A stretch of DNA of 19,159 bases from Clostridiales bacterium (GTDB lineage Bacteria > Bacillota > Clostridia > Lachnospirales > Lachnospiraceae): NCBI GenBank assembly GCA_018374355.1, contig JAHAFI010000046.1, forward strand, positions 1 to 19,159, in the 5' to 3' direction. A program made the translations under genes and the position numbers. Every line of letters begins with the position of its first letter. Positions within the stretch are counted from its first letter, which is position 1. The notes below the pieces were generated by a model. It did no database searches and was not told the DNA's origin. It worked only from the letters and a program-made list of their open reading frames with translations. Below, piece by piece: positions 8,128 to 17,228 of this stretch.

Positions 8128-8867
8128 TCTTTCACCTCGTTTGTAAATGGTTCTATTACAATTACAGAAATATTATCGCTGCCGCCGTTTTCATTTGCCA
8201 GCCGCACCAGATGTCTGGCAGACTGCTCTATGTCAAGTTCAGAAGAAAGGATGGTATGCATCATCTCCTCCTCCACCATATTGCTAAGTCCATCGGAGCA
8301 CAGGAGTATCTGGTTTCCCTCCTCCAGTTCCACATCAAAGAAATCGATGTTTACCGAAGGGCCTCCTCCCACTGCCCGGGTAATAATATTTTTATCAGGA
8401 TGGTTCTTTGCTTCCTCTTTGCTGAGTTCGCCTCTTCGAACCATCTCGGCAATCCATGAATGGTCTTTGGTAATCTGAACAATTTCCTGCTGGTCCACCA
8501 GGTACATCCTGCTGTCTCCCACATTTGCCACATATGCATAGTGCCCTACAATCGTTACCACCACCATGGTGGTTCCCATGCCTGCCATGGAAGGATTCTC
8601 CCGGGCCTGCTCATAAACCTGTTCATTAGCTGCCTCTATGGCATGGCGGATGATCTTAATGGGATTAAAGCTCATATCCTTTTTTACAGATTCCACCAGC
8701 ACAGTCACCGCACAGCGGGAAGCAAAGTCCCCTGCATTGTGCCCGCCCATGCCATCAGCGACTACAAACAAGTTTTGAAGATTTCCAATCGGCTGTTCGG
8801 ATGCATATATATAATCCTGATTTTCAATTCTCTTCTGTCCCACATCTGTCACAGAACACGATTTCAT
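8121..8867 (-). CDS. prpC: PP2C-type Ser/Thr protein phosphatase (partner of PrkC)
   Basis: A 248-residue cytoplasmic Mn/Mg-dependent phosphatase of the PP2C family that reverses PrkC phosphorylation. The metal-binding acids are all seen: Asp18 (ENQD), Asp38 and Gly39 in VADGMGGH, Asp118 in NVGDSR, Asp192 in CSDGLSN, and Asp231 in GGSDNISV. Length matches B. subtilis PrpC. Its ATG overlaps the rlmN stop codon (ATGA, 8864-8867), and its own stop overlaps the prkC start, so translation of the three genes is probably coupled. Also called stp in other species. Confidence 0.97.
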   Translation of the reverse strand: MKSCSVTDVGQKRIENQDYIYASEQPIGNLQNLFVVADGMGGHNAGDFASRCAVTVLVESVKKDMSFNPIKIIRHAIEAANEQVYEQARENPSMAGMGTTMVVVTIVGHYAYVANVGDSRMYLVDQQEIVQITKDHSWIAEMVRRGELSKEEAKNHPDKNIITRAVGGGPSVNIDFFDVELEEGNQILLCSDGLSNMVEEEMMHTILSSELDIEQSARHLVRLANENGGSDNISVIVIEPFTNEVKEC

Positions 8868-9913
8868 GACAAATTCTCCCTTTTATCCAAGTAACTCTTC
8901 CTTAATTGACCACAGGCCCCATCAATATCCCGACCCATTTCTCTTCTAATAGTAACATTAATTTTGTATTTTTCAAGTTTATTTTTGAAATTCTCTATGA
9001 CTTTTTTACCTGACTGCACGAAATCCCTCTCTTTTATAGGGTTTACGGGAATCAGATTCACATGACAGTTCAGGCCTCCGATCAGCGCTGCAAGCTGTCT
9101 TGCGTCCTCCTCGCTGTCATTTTTTCCGCCTACCAGACTGTATTCAAAGGTCAGACGCCGTCCGGTTCTGTCAAAATAATACTTGCAGGCAGGAAGCACT
9201 TCCTCCAGCGAATATTTAAAGGCAATCGGCATCAATTCTTTTCTTTTTTCATCATTTGGCGCATGCAGGGACAGAGCCAGCGTAATGGTAAGACCCTCCT
9301 CCGCCAACTGACGGATACGTGGAACGATTCCGCAGGTAGATACTGTCACGTTTCTCTGGCTGATGTTCTGCCCCTTTTCATCACTTAAAATGCGGATGAA
9401 ACGAATCAGGTTATCGTAGTTATCCAGAGGTTCTCCTGTCCCCATCACCACCACATTGGAAACCCGTTCTCCGGTTATCTGCTGAATCCGGTAAATCTGA
9501 TCCAGCATCTCGGAAGGCAGAAGATTTCTTGTAAGCCCTCCGATGGTGGAAGCGCAAAACCGGCAGCCCATCCGGCAGCCCACCTGCGAAGAAATACAGA
9601 CGGAATTTCCGTGCTTGTACCGCATCCACACGCTTTCGATCACATGACCGTCCCTTAACCGGAACAGATATTTCTGCGTACCGTCGATTTTGGAGGTCTG
9701 TACCTCCACCACCTCCAGACAGGTAAGGGGTTCCTGCTCCTTCAGCTTCTCCCTCAGGCTTCCTGAGAGATTGGTCATCTCCTCATAGCCGCCCGCCGCT
9801 TTTTTGTGCAGCCATTCATATAACTGCTTTCCCCGGAAAGCCGGTTCCCCCAAAGAAACCATTTTTTCTTTTAATTCGTCCGCATACAGGGACTTGATAT
9901 CCATCTGTTCCAT
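8864..9913 (-). CDS. rlmN: 23S rRNA (adenine2503-C2)-methyltransferase, radical SAM
   Basis: A 349-residue radical SAM enzyme that methylates C2 of A2503 in 23S rRNA, and in the E. coli enzyme also A37 of some tRNAs. The iron-sulfur cluster cysteines are Cys113, Cys117 and Cys120 (CRMGCRFC). The two mechanistic cysteines are Cys106 (VCISSQVGC) and Cys334 (DGACGQLR), matching E. coli Cys118 and Cys355 by spacing. MGTGEPL (157-163) is the usual GGE-like SAM contact. The start is the ATG at 9911-9913, with AGGAGG eleven bases upstream; a second ATG at 9902-9904 is possible. It follows the rsmB stop after three bases. RlmN is distinguished from the resistance enzyme Cfr mainly by this housekeeping context. 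Confidence 0.96.
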   Translation of the reverse strand: MEQMDIKSLYADELKEKMVSLGEPAFRGKQLYEWLHKKAAGGYEEMTNLSGSLREKLKEQEPLTCLEVVEVQTSKIDGTQKYLFRLRDGHVIESVWMRYKHGNSVCISSQVGCRMGCRFCASTIGGLTRNLLPSEMLDQIYRIQQITGERVSNVVVMGTGEPLDNYDNLIRFIRILSDEKGQNISQRNVTVSTCGIVPRIRQLAEEGLTITLALSLHAPNDEKRKELMPIAFKYSLEEVLPACKYYFDRTGRRLTFEYSLVGGKNDSEEDARQLAALIGGLNCHVNLIPVNPIKERDFVQSGKKVIENFKNKLEKYKINVTIRREMGRDIDGACGQLRKSYLDKRENLS

Positions 9914-9916
9914 GTC

Positions 9917-11281
9917 TTATCTGTCCTCCTGCCGTTTCACCAGTCTCGCAATGAAGAAACCGTCGGTTTTATGTATCCCGGGCAGAAGCTGAAGATAGCC
10001 TTTCCCGGTTGTCTCGCTGTGAAGCTCCTCACAAAGATACGGGTCCAGACTTTCCATTTCAAAGGGATAATTTTCCAGAAACCAGTTGACATTTTCCAGA
10101 TTTTCCTCTTTTGTGATGGTACAGGTGCTGTAGATCAAAGTTCCCCCCGGCTTCACATAGGAAGCGGCATTGTGAAGAATCTGTCTTTGCAGGATCACCA
10201 GATCCTTGATTTTTTCCTGATCCGTCCGGTACTTGATATCCGTTTTCTTTCCGATCACGCCAAGACCGGAACAGGGCACATCTGCCAGAACAATGTCCGC
10301 TTTATTTACGGAGCTTTTGTCGGGGATCGTTGCGTCCTTTTGCACTGCTTCTATATTGACCGCTTCTGTCCTGCGGATATTTTCCCGGATCAGTTCCACC
10401 TTATATTCTGTCAGGTCTCTGGCATCCACATGGCCGAAGCCTTCCATCTTATCCGCTACATGGAGGCTCTTTCCTCCCGGCGCTGCGCACAGGTCGATCA
10501 CATAATCTCCCTTCTTAGGCGCGGCCGCTTCCGCCACCAGCATGGAGCTTACATCCTGAACCACAAATCTTCCCATTACAAACGATTTGAGCCCGGCCAG
10601 ATGGCTGTAATCAGACAGATATCTGGCATAGGGCAGATACGGAGCTTCCTTTACAGTGGCTCCCTGATTTTTCAGGCTTTCCACCGTATACTCCGGGTCC
10701 ATGCGGTAAAGCTGAAGCCGGATGGTTGTGGGCCGGTCTGCCAGAAATTCCTGAAGCATTTTTTCTGTGACTTCCCCGCCGAACTCTTCCAGCCACCGTT
10801 CCACCAGCCACAGGGGCATGGAATAGTAGACGGAAAAATACTCTGCCGGACTGGTGTTTCTGTCGGGATAGGAAATATTTTCTTTTTCTCTGGATACTGT
10901 CCTGAGAACCCCGTTTACAAAGCCCTTCAGACTGTAAAAGCCTTTTTTCTGAGCCAGTTTCACCGCTTCATTGCAGGCCGCGGAATCCGGCACCCCATCC
11001 ATGAAAAGGATCTGATATGCGCTGCTTCTCAGGATATTTCGGATTACAGGCTTCATCTTTTTCACCTTGACACTGGAATGCATATCCAAAATATAATCAA
11101 TCCGCAGCATATACTCCAGCGTACCCTCCACAATCCGGTTAATAAAGGCCCGATCCTGTTTGGGAAGATACTGGACCTTATCCAAGGCATTGCGAATGGC
11201 GATATGGCTGTATTCTTTTTTCTGCGTAATTTCCAATAAGATTTCCAGAGCGATTCCTCTGGTGTCCGTTTTGTTAATCAC
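9917..11281 (-). CDS. rsmB: 16S rRNA (cytosine967-C5)-methyltransferase
   Basis: A 454-residue two-domain enzyme that makes m5C967 in 16S rRNA. Residues 1 to about 135 form a NusB-like RNA-binding helical domain. The remainder is a SAM methyltransferase with LCAAPGGKS (264-272), DVPCSGLG (334-341) and YSTCT (384-388). Cys387 should be the nucleophile and Cys337 the release cysteine, as in E. coli RsmB. The start is GTG (11279-11281), supported by GGAGG eight bases upstream, and overlaps the end of the zinc peptidase gene by eight bases (GTGATTAA). The weak start plus overlap suggests expression depends on upstream translation. Confidence 0.96.
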   Translation of the reverse strand: MINKTDTRGIALEILLEITQKKEYSHIAIRNALDKVQYLPKQDRAFINRIVEGTLEYMLRIDYILDMHSSVKVKKMKPVIRNILRSSAYQILFMDGVPDSAACNEAVKLAQKKGFYSLKGFVNGVLRTVSREKENISYPDRNTSPAEYFSVYYSMPLWLVERWLEEFGGEVTEKMLQEFLADRPTTIRLQLYRMDPEYTVESLKNQGATVKEAPYLPYARYLSDYSHLAGLKSFVMGRFVVQDVSSMLVAEAAAPKKGDYVIDLCAAPGGKSLHVADKMEGFGHVDARDLTEYKVELIRENIRRTEAVNIEAVQKDATIPDKSSVNKADIVLADVPCSGLGVIGKKTDIKYRTDQEKIKDLVILQRQILHNAASYVKPGGTLIYSTCTITKEENLENVNWFLENYPFEMESLDPYLCEELHSETTGKGYLQLLPGIHKTDGFFIARLVKRQEDR

Positions 11282-11981
11282 GATCTCTTCCTCCGGATAA
11301 TATAATCAAACGTAAAAGCTGCAAAATCGAACCTGCCAGAGCCGCCACATAGGTAAGGGCTGCTGCTGTCAGTACCTTCCGCGCTCCCCGCACCTCTTCC
11401 TCCGTCTGAAGGATTCCAGTACTTCGAAGCATGGCAATCGCTCTTCTGGAAGCATTGAACTCGGAAGGAAGGGTCAGAAGCTGGAAAACCACCACCACGC
11501 AAAACAGCACGATTCCCAAAGTCTGCAGAGGACGAAGGGAAAAAATAAGCCCCAGAATAAAGACCGGAATCGCCGCACTGGAACTGATCTGCATCGCCGG
11601 ATTCACTACATTGATCAGCCGGTTCACCACATATCCTGTCGCATGCTGCATGGCATGGCCGCATTCATGGGCCGCCGTTGCCACCGCCGTAATACTGGGC
11701 TGGAAAAATAATTCCTGTGAAAGATTGACGGTTTTATCATATCGGTAAAAGGAAACCCCTCTTCCACCCATCTGGCGCACTCCCACATCGTAAATGCCCG
11801 CTCTGTGAAGCACCTGTTCCGCCGCCTCCTGTCCTGTCACACCGGACAGAATCCGTGTCCTGCTGTAACGCTTCATCACGGAATTACAGTAAGCGGAGGC
11901 TCCGAGGGCAATCACCGCCGCTAAAATCACCAGTACATAAGTAGGGTCAAAATATCTTCCAAAACCATATCCAAAATACAT
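11274..11981 (-). CDS. membrane zinc metallopeptidase, YugP family
   Basis: A 235-residue protein of the Zn_peptidase_2 / YugP family, membrane-bound putative zinc metallopeptidases of unknown substrate. The HExxH motif is AAHECGHAMQHA, with zinc ligands His105 and His109 and catalytic Glu106. Glu174 in LPSEFNASRRA is a candidate third ligand. Hydrophobic helices lie at about 15-35, 133-150, 153-171 and 205-228, so the active site sits next to the membrane. The N-terminus is Gly/Tyr rich (MYFGYGFGRY), as in other family members. AGGAGTG precedes the ATG (11979-11981). It lies 43 bp after fmt and overlaps rsmB; the fmt-YugP-rsmB arrangement occurs in Clostridia but not in B. subtilis. Its cellular role is not known. 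Confidence 0.92.
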   Translation of the reverse strand: MYFGYGFGRYFDPTYVLVILAAVIALGASAYCNSVMKRYSRTRILSGVTGQEAAEQVLHRAGIYDVGVRQMGGRGVSFYRYDKTVNLSQELFFQPSITAVATAAHECGHAMQHATGYVVNRLINVVNPAMQISSSAAIPVFILGLIFSLRPLQTLGIVLFCVVVVFQLLTLPSEFNASRRAIAMLRSTGILQTEEEVRGARKVLTAAALTYVAALAGSILQLLRLIILSGGRDRD

Positions 11982-12024
11982 TGTATCACTCCTGTTCTCT
12001 CTTTATTTTTCTGTGAACAGTTAC

Positions 12025-12972
12025 TTACATCCCTAAGGTCATTCCTTCTTCTACCTCATATCCTCGTAAAAACGCCGAAGTCTCCATGCGTTTTTTTCCT
12101 TCCAACTGAAGTTCCCGGATATTCAATCTTCCTCTTCCTGTCTGGACGAGAATCCCTTCGGCTCCCGCTTTCAAAACTTTTCCCGGCGCAGGGCTTCCAG
12201 CCTCTCCCTCACAGGTTTCCACCACCTCAGCCTTCCAGATTTTCAGGGTTTTTCCGTTCATTTTTGTGTAGGCGCTGGGCCATGGATTCAGTCCACGCAC
12301 CAATCGTTCCAGTTCTGCCGCCGGACGGGTCCAGTCCAGATTTCCCAGACTTTTCTGAATCATCCCCGCATAGGCTGTGGGGCTTTCCTCCGGCTGTTTT
12401 TCAAATACGGCGGTACCGTCTGCCAGAGAAGGCAAAGTCTCCACCAGAAGTTTTGCTCCCGCCTGACTCAGCTTGTCAAACAGACTGCCTCCTGTTTCCT
12501 CCTTCGTGATCGGAACCACCACTTTAGAGATCATGTCTCCCGTATCCAGACCGGCATCCATTCTCATAATGGTCACACCGGATTCCTGTTCTCCGTCAAT
12601 GACTGCCCACTGGATAGGAGCCGCTCCCCGGTATTTTGGCAGCAGGGAGGCATGAACGTTGATGCATCCCAGCGGAGCCACATCCAGTATGGCTTGCGGA
12701 ATGATCTGGCCAAAGGCTACCACTACGATTACCTCCGGCTTCAGTTCCTGAAGTACCTGCAGAAATTCCGGATCACGGACCTTTTTCGGCTGCCATACCG
12801 GAAGCCCAAATTTTTCAGCCGCTTCCTTGACAGGAGTGGGCTGCAGGTTCTTTCCCCTTCCCTTGGGTTTATCCGGCTGGCTTACAACACCCACCACCTC
12901 ATGGCCTGCTTCCACCAGCGCCTGTAATGTTCCCACGGAAAAATCCGGGGTTCCCATAAAAACAACTCTCAT
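12025..12972 (-). CDS. fmt: methionyl-tRNA formyltransferase
   Basis: A 315-residue cytoplasmic enzyme that formylates Met-tRNAi using 10-formyltetrahydrofolate, needed for translation initiation. The N-terminal formyltransferase domain shows MGTPDFS (6-12), the catalytic triad Asn105 and His107 in INVHASLLP, and Asp143 in GLDTGD. The insert with RGKNLQPTPVK (39-49) is typical of tRNA-specific Fmt. The C-terminal tRNA-binding domain follows after about residue 205. Normal length. Its ATG abuts the def stop codon with no gap, and its ribosome binding site (GAGGATGAAG) lies within the acidic codons at the end of def, coupling the pair that adds and removes the formyl group. Confidence 0.97.
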   Translation of the reverse strand: MRVVFMGTPDFSVGTLQALVEAGHEVVGVVSQPDKPKGRGKNLQPTPVKEAAEKFGLPVWQPKKVRDPEFLQVLQELKPEVIVVVAFGQIIPQAILDVAPLGCINVHASLLPKYRGAAPIQWAVIDGEQESGVTIMRMDAGLDTGDMISKVVVPITKEETGGSLFDKLSQAGAKLLVETLPSLADGTAVFEKQPEESPTAYAGMIQKSLGNLDWTRPAAELERLVRGLNPWPSAYTKMNGKTLKIWKAEVVETCEGEAGSPAPGKVLKAGAEGILVQTGRGRLNIRELQLEGKKRMETSAFLRGYEVEEGMTLGM

Positions 12973-13458
12973 CTATTCTTCATCCTCTTCATCACTGTCA
13001 TAGGTTACATCTCTAAGTTCCCCTTCTACATGCTCCACATACAGGATACCGTCCAGATGGTCGCACTCATGGCAGATGGCTCTCGCCAGCAGACCTTCTC
13101 CCGTCAGGGTAAAGGGCTCCATATTTTCATCCAGAGCCTTCACGGTAACCACATTCGGTCTCGTCACTGTGCCGGTTTTTCCCGGAACGCTTAAACATCC
13201 CTCATCTCCGGTCTGCTCCCCGGAGGTTTCCTGAATTTCCGGGTTGATCAGCACCCATGGATGTTCATCCACATCGATTACCACGATTCTTTTTAAAATC
13301 CCCACCTGCGGAGCTGCCAGCCCCACACCGTAAGCGTCATACATGGTATCCAGCATATCGCCGATCAGCGCCCGGATCTTCGGGGTCATTTCCTCCACCG
13401 GACGGCTGGTTTTTCCCAGAATCCGGTCTCCCATTGTTCTTATTTTTCTAATAGCCAT
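12973..13458 (-). CDS. def: peptide deformylase
   Basis: A 161-residue metalloenzyme that removes the N-formyl group from new proteins. The three motifs are complete: GVGLAAPQVG (44-53), EGCLSVPG (86-93) and HECDHLDG (130-137). Cys88, His130 and His134 bind the metal and Glu131 is the catalyst. The ATG at 13456-13458 (MAIRKIRTMGDRIL) is chosen because AGGAGG sits eight bases upstream; a longer frame to 13545 would run into priA. It ends in an acidic tail (DSDEEDEE) whose codons also supply the fmt ribosome binding site. It lies 31 bp after priA. Confidence 0.97.
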   Translation of the reverse strand: MAIRKIRTMGDRILGKTSRPVEEMTPKIRALIGDMLDTMYDAYGVGLAAPQVGILKRIVVIDVDEHPWVLINPEIQETSGEQTGDEGCLSVPGKTGTVTRPNVVTVKALDENMEPFTLTGEGLLARAICHECDHLDGILYVEHVEGELRDVTYDSDEEDEE

Positions 13459-13489
13459 TTGTTTTTCCTCCTGTCTTTCTGCCTCTTTC

Positions 13490-15715
13490 TCATTGGTTGA
13501 AATCAAATTGTATCCTGATATTTTTAAAACCGCTGTTAATTTCAATATACCGTTCCAATCGGTCTTTCACCTTCAACAGCAGTCCGTGATCCTCCTGTTT
13601 TACATACAGCACTTTCCGGTACATGTCGGCAACCTTTGCCACAGCTTCATCTGCCGGACCGATAATCTGCAGCCGGTTTTCCCCGTCTGCTTTTTTGAGG
13701 AATCTTCGTATATAGTCCATCCCCATAGCCAAAAGCTCCTCGTCCGGACTGCTGCCGTGAACCGCGAACAGATTGGACACCGGAGGATAAGAAAGAAGCT
13801 TGCGATAGCCGATCTCTTCCTCATAAAATTCCGGATAATCCTGCCGAATGGCCGCCTGAATGCTGTAATGCTCCGGCTGATACGTCTGCACCACGGCCTC
13901 CCCCGGCTTTTCCCCTCTTCCGGCCCGGCCCACTGCCTGAGTCAGAAGCTGGAATGTCCTCTCACTGGCCCGGTAATCGCTGACATTCAAAGATAGATCC
14001 GCAGCCAGAACTCCCACCAGCGTTACCCGGGGAAAATCATGCCCCTTCACGATCATCTGTGTTCCGATCAGAATATCTGCCTCCTGATTGGCAAATGCAG
14101 AAAGGATCTGCGCATGCCCCTCCTTTTTTCTGGTAGTGTCCAGATCCATCCTGAGCACTCTGGCCTTTGGAAAGGATTTCTTCACGATATCTTCTATCTG
14201 CTGGGTTCCCGCCCGGAATCCTCCGATATGCGGAGAGCCGCATTTGGGGCACTCCTGAGGCTGCCGGGTCTCATAACCGCAGTAATGGCAGACCATTCTG
14301 CCGTGGCGGTGAAGGGAAAGGGACACATCGCAGTGGGGACATTTCATCACCGTACCGCAGGAGCGGCAGGACAAAAATCCCGCAAATCCTCTTCGGTTTA
14401 AAAACAGCATCACCTGTTCTTTTTTCTCTAAACGGTCTGCAATTCCCTCCTGCAGCTTTCTGCTGAGAATGGAACGGTTTCCTTCTCTTAATTCTTCCCG
14501 CAAATCCACGGTATATACGGTGGGAAGCTGACGGTTTTCATACCTGCATTCCATCTCAAACAGCCGGTACGTCCCGTTTTTTCCCCGGTAATAAGCATCC
14601 ACCGAAGGAGTGGCGCTTCCCATCACCACATAGGCCCCCTCCATCTCTCCCCGGGCAATGGCCGTCTCCCTTGCATGGTAGCAGGGTGTGGTCTCGCTCT
14701 GGTAAGAAGTCTCATGCTCCTCGTCCATCACGATCAGTCCCAGATTGGGAAAGGGAGTAAACAACGCAGACCGGGGACCGATCATAATCTGTATCTCTCC
14801 TTTTTTAGCCCGCTCAAACTGGTCGGAACGCTCTCCCTGAGAAAGCTTTGAGTGAAGCACCGAAACCCTGTCTCCAAACCGGTGATAAAACCTAAGCACC
14901 GTCTGATAAGTCAGGGCAATTTCCGGGATCAGCAGGATTGCCTGTTTTCCCCGGCTAAGCGCCGCTTCTATCAGTTCCATATAAACCAAAGTTTTCCCGC
15001 TTCCCGTAACCCCCCGAATCAGGCAGGGGCGGCTGTCATTTTCCTCCCAGCCCCTTAAAATCTCCCTTGAAACCCTGCACTGATCCTCCGTCAGAGTTCT
15101 GGATTCCTGTCTTTTCTGTTCCTCCTGTACGGGGTTTCGGTATACCGTCCGGGATTGGATTCGGAAAATCCCCTGTTCCGCCATGGTTTTCAGCACACTG
15201 GCCGATACATGCAGCTTATTGACCGCAAGACTGAAAGAAATCTGTCCCTCCTGAAGCACCGCCTCCAGCACCCGCTGTCTCGCCACATGATGTTTCTTCT
15301 TATAGATTTCCAGTTGCTCCAGCGCTTCTTCTTGGGAAATTTTTAAAAAAATCCACCGTTCTTCCTTCTGCTTCATCTTCTGTTTTACGGGAAGAACGGT
15401 TTTCAGCGCCTGAATCATCGTGGAACCATACTGTTCCCGTATCCATGCCGCCAGCGAGATCAGTTTTGACTCAATACTGTTTCCCTCATCCACTATGGAA
15501 TGAATCTCCTTCATCCGCTCCACATCAAAGGATGGCCGGTCAGTAACTTGAATCACATATCCCCGGATCGTTCTCCCTCCGTTTCCGAAGGGAACCGTCA
15601 CCTGCATTCCCGGTTTCAGCCTTTCCTTCAGCGTCCCGGGAATCAGATACTGAAAACTCCGGTCCAGCTTTTCATTGGTAATATCTACGATAATATCCGC
15701 AAACAGCTTACTCAT
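13490..15715 (-). CDS. priA: primosomal protein N', replication restart helicase
   Basis: A 741-residue superfamily 2 DNA helicase that recognises stalled forks and reloads the replisome. An N-terminal DNA-binding domain (about 1-105) precedes the helicase core. The core has Walker A GVTGSGKT (235-242), Walker B DEEH (331-334), GSATP (366-370), GTQMIVKGHD and QAVGRAGR. A zinc-binding insert uses Cys450, 453, 459, 462, 476, 479, 489 and 492, the normal eight-cysteine set. Length is typical. Its ATG overlaps the murE stop by eight bases (ATGAGTAA). In B. subtilis priA heads this cluster after coaBC; here murE occupies that place. Confidence 0.97.
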   Translation of the reverse strand: MSKLFADIIVDITNEKLDRSFQYLIPGTLKERLKPGMQVTVPFGNGGRTIRGYVIQVTDRPSFDVERMKEIHSIVDEGNSIESKLISLAAWIREQYGSTMIQALKTVLPVKQKMKQKEERWIFLKISQEEALEQLEIYKKKHHVARQRVLEAVLQEGQISFSLAVNKLHVSASVLKTMAEQGIFRIQSRTVYRNPVQEEQKRQESRTLTEDQCRVSREILRGWEENDSRPCLIRGVTGSGKTLVYMELIEAALSRGKQAILLIPEIALTYQTVLRFYHRFGDRVSVLHSKLSQGERSDQFERAKKGEIQIMIGPRSALFTPFPNLGLIVMDEEHETSYQSETTPCYHARETAIARGEMEGAYVVMGSATPSVDAYYRGKNGTYRLFEMECRYENRQLPTVYTVDLREELREGNRSILSRKLQEGIADRLEKKEQVMLFLNRRGFAGFLSCRSCGTVMKCPHCDVSLSLHRHGRMVCHYCGYETRQPQECPKCGSPHIGGFRAGTQQIEDIVKKSFPKARVLRMDLDTTRKKEGHAQILSAFANQEADILIGTQMIVKGHDFPRVTLVGVLAADLSLNVSDYRASERTFQLLTQAVGRAGRGEKPGEAVVQTYQPEHYSIQAAIRQDYPEFYEEEIGYRKLLSYPPVSNLFAVHGSSPDEELLAMGMDYIRRFLKKADGENRLQIIGPADEAVAKVADMYRKVLYVKQEDHGLLLKVKDRLERYIEINSGFKNIRIQFDFNQ

Positions 15716-17177
15716 GGTTCCCGTCTTCTTCCAGAATTTCCTGAATCAATACCCGCTCATCCATGGGGTATTTCTTTCCTCTGATTTCCTGATAATCCTC
15801 ATGACCCTTTCCGGCCAGCACCACGATATCCCCCGGTTCCCCGTGATGTATCGCATAGGCAATGGCCTCTTTCCGGTCAATAATCTCCACATACTTTCCA
15901 CTGGTTTTTCCGATACCGATTTTGATATCGTCAATAATCGCCTGCGGCTCCTCATTTCGCGGATTATCCGATGTAATGATCGTCAGATCCGCCAGTCTTC
16001 CCGACACCTCTCCCATCTCAAATCTTCTGTCCCGGGAACGGTTTCCTCCGCAGCCGAACAGGCAGACCAGCCGATGGGGATGGTACTCTTTCAGCGTGGT
16101 CAGAAGGCTTTCCAGACTCATGGCGTTGTGGGCGTAATCGATCATCAGCGTAAATTCATCAGATACCTTCACCATCTCGATTCTTCCCTTTACCTTTGCC
16201 CCTTTCAATGCTTTACAGATATTTTCCTCCGATACATTGAAATGACGGCAGATGGCAATCGCCGTGAGGGAATTGTAAATGCTGAATTTGCCCGGCTGAT
16301 CAATCTCCACCGGAAAATCCAGAAGTCCCTTCAATTGATAGGAAATCCCCAGGGTTCCCTTTTTTGAAAACAATCTGGCATCCACTGCCCGCAGATCTGC
16401 TTCCGGGGAAAATCCATAGGTTTCCAACTGACAGGTGTGTCCCTCTATGATTCTTTCAAAATGTTCATCGTCCCTGTTTACGATACCTACTCTGCACTGG
16501 CGAAGAAGCATTTTTTTACACTCCATATAGTGCTCAAAGCTGGTGTGCTCGTTGGGTCCGATATGATCCGGTTCAATATTGGTAAAGATACCAATATCGA
16601 AGGTAAATCCTGCCGTACGGTGGAGCATCAGTCCCTGAGAGGAGACCTCCATCACGGCGCAGTCACAGCCTTCGTCCAGCATCTGCCGGAAATACTTCTG
16701 TACCAGAAGGGATTCCGGTGTGGTGTTGGCTGAGGGGATCACCGTATCTCCGATGATCGTCTCAATGGTTCCGATCAGTCCCACTTTATAGCCTGCATTT
16801 TCCAGAATGGATTTTACCATGTAGGTGGTGGTGGTTTTTCCTTTGGTTCCGGTGATTCCGATCACCTTCAGGGTATCTCCCGGATATCCGTAATACGCAG
16901 CGGAAATTACTGCCATGGCATAGCGGGTATCTTCCACCTGTATAACGGTTACGTCCTCCGGTACTGAAACCGGTTCCTCGGCTACAATAACTTTTGTTCC
17001 CTGTCCGGCTACCTGTTCTGCAAACGTATGTCCGTCTGCAACTGCACCGCGGATGCAGATAAACAGAGAGCCCTCTTTTGCCTTGCGGGAATCTGCCACC
17101 ACTTCTTTGACTTCCATGTCGGTAGTTCCCTGCAGGCATGTGTATTTTAAACGTTCCAGTAACTGAGTTAATTTCAT
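15708..17177 (-). CDS. murE: UDP-MurNAc-tripeptide synthetase (MurE), probably meso-diaminopimelate-adding
   Basis: A 489-residue Mur ligase that adds the third residue to UDP-MurNAc-L-Ala-D-Glu in the cytoplasm. The N-terminal UDP-substrate domain contains VVADSRKAKEGSLFICIRG (27-45). ATP-binding GTKGKTT is at 110-116, a Lys of YMECKK (217-222) is the likely carbamylated Lys, and DYAHN (347-351) is present. DNPR at 404-407 is the known meso-DAP specificity motif (Lys-type enzymes differ here), and GKGHE (456-460) is intact. The segment FTNIEPDHIGPNEH (198-211) differs from the common FTNLxRDHLDYHG form, so this may be a Clostridia-type paralogue. GGAGG stands six bases before the ATG, and an extended -10 promoter lies upstream. 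It is the first gene of the long operon. Confidence 0.94.
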   Translation of the reverse strand: MKLTQLLERLKYTCLQGTTDMEVKEVVADSRKAKEGSLFICIRGAVADGHTFAEQVAGQGTKVIVAEEPVSVPEDVTVIQVEDTRYAMAVISAAYYGYPGDTLKVIGITGTKGKTTTTYMVKSILENAGYKVGLIGTIETIIGDTVIPSANTTPESLLVQKYFRQMLDEGCDCAVMEVSSQGLMLHRTAGFTFDIGIFTNIEPDHIGPNEHTSFEHYMECKKMLLRQCRVGIVNRDDEHFERIIEGHTCQLETYGFSPEADLRAVDARLFSKKGTLGISYQLKGLLDFPVEIDQPGKFSIYNSLTAIAICRHFNVSEENICKALKGAKVKGRIEMVKVSDEFTLMIDYAHNAMSLESLLTTLKEYHPHRLVCLFGCGGNRSRDRRFEMGEVSGRLADLTIITSDNPRNEEPQAIIDDIKIGIGKTSGKYVEIIDRKEAIAYAIHHGEPGDIVVLAGKGHEDYQEIRGKKYPMDERVLIQEILEEDGNHE

Positions 17178-17228
17178 AGAATGCCTCCATTCCCTTTGGG
17201 CAGATTGGAAGTGCCCATAGATGAATAT

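Noticed and set aside
9971..11239. 422-codon plus-strand open frame
   Set aside because: It mirrors rsmB on the opposite strand; composition is His/Phe/Ile rich and lacks motifs, as expected of an antisense shadow.
11982..12024. CTGTTC/GAACAG inverted repeat between fmt and the zinc peptidase gene
   Set aside because: Only six base pairs with a 17-base loop and no T-run; too weak to call a terminator or operator.
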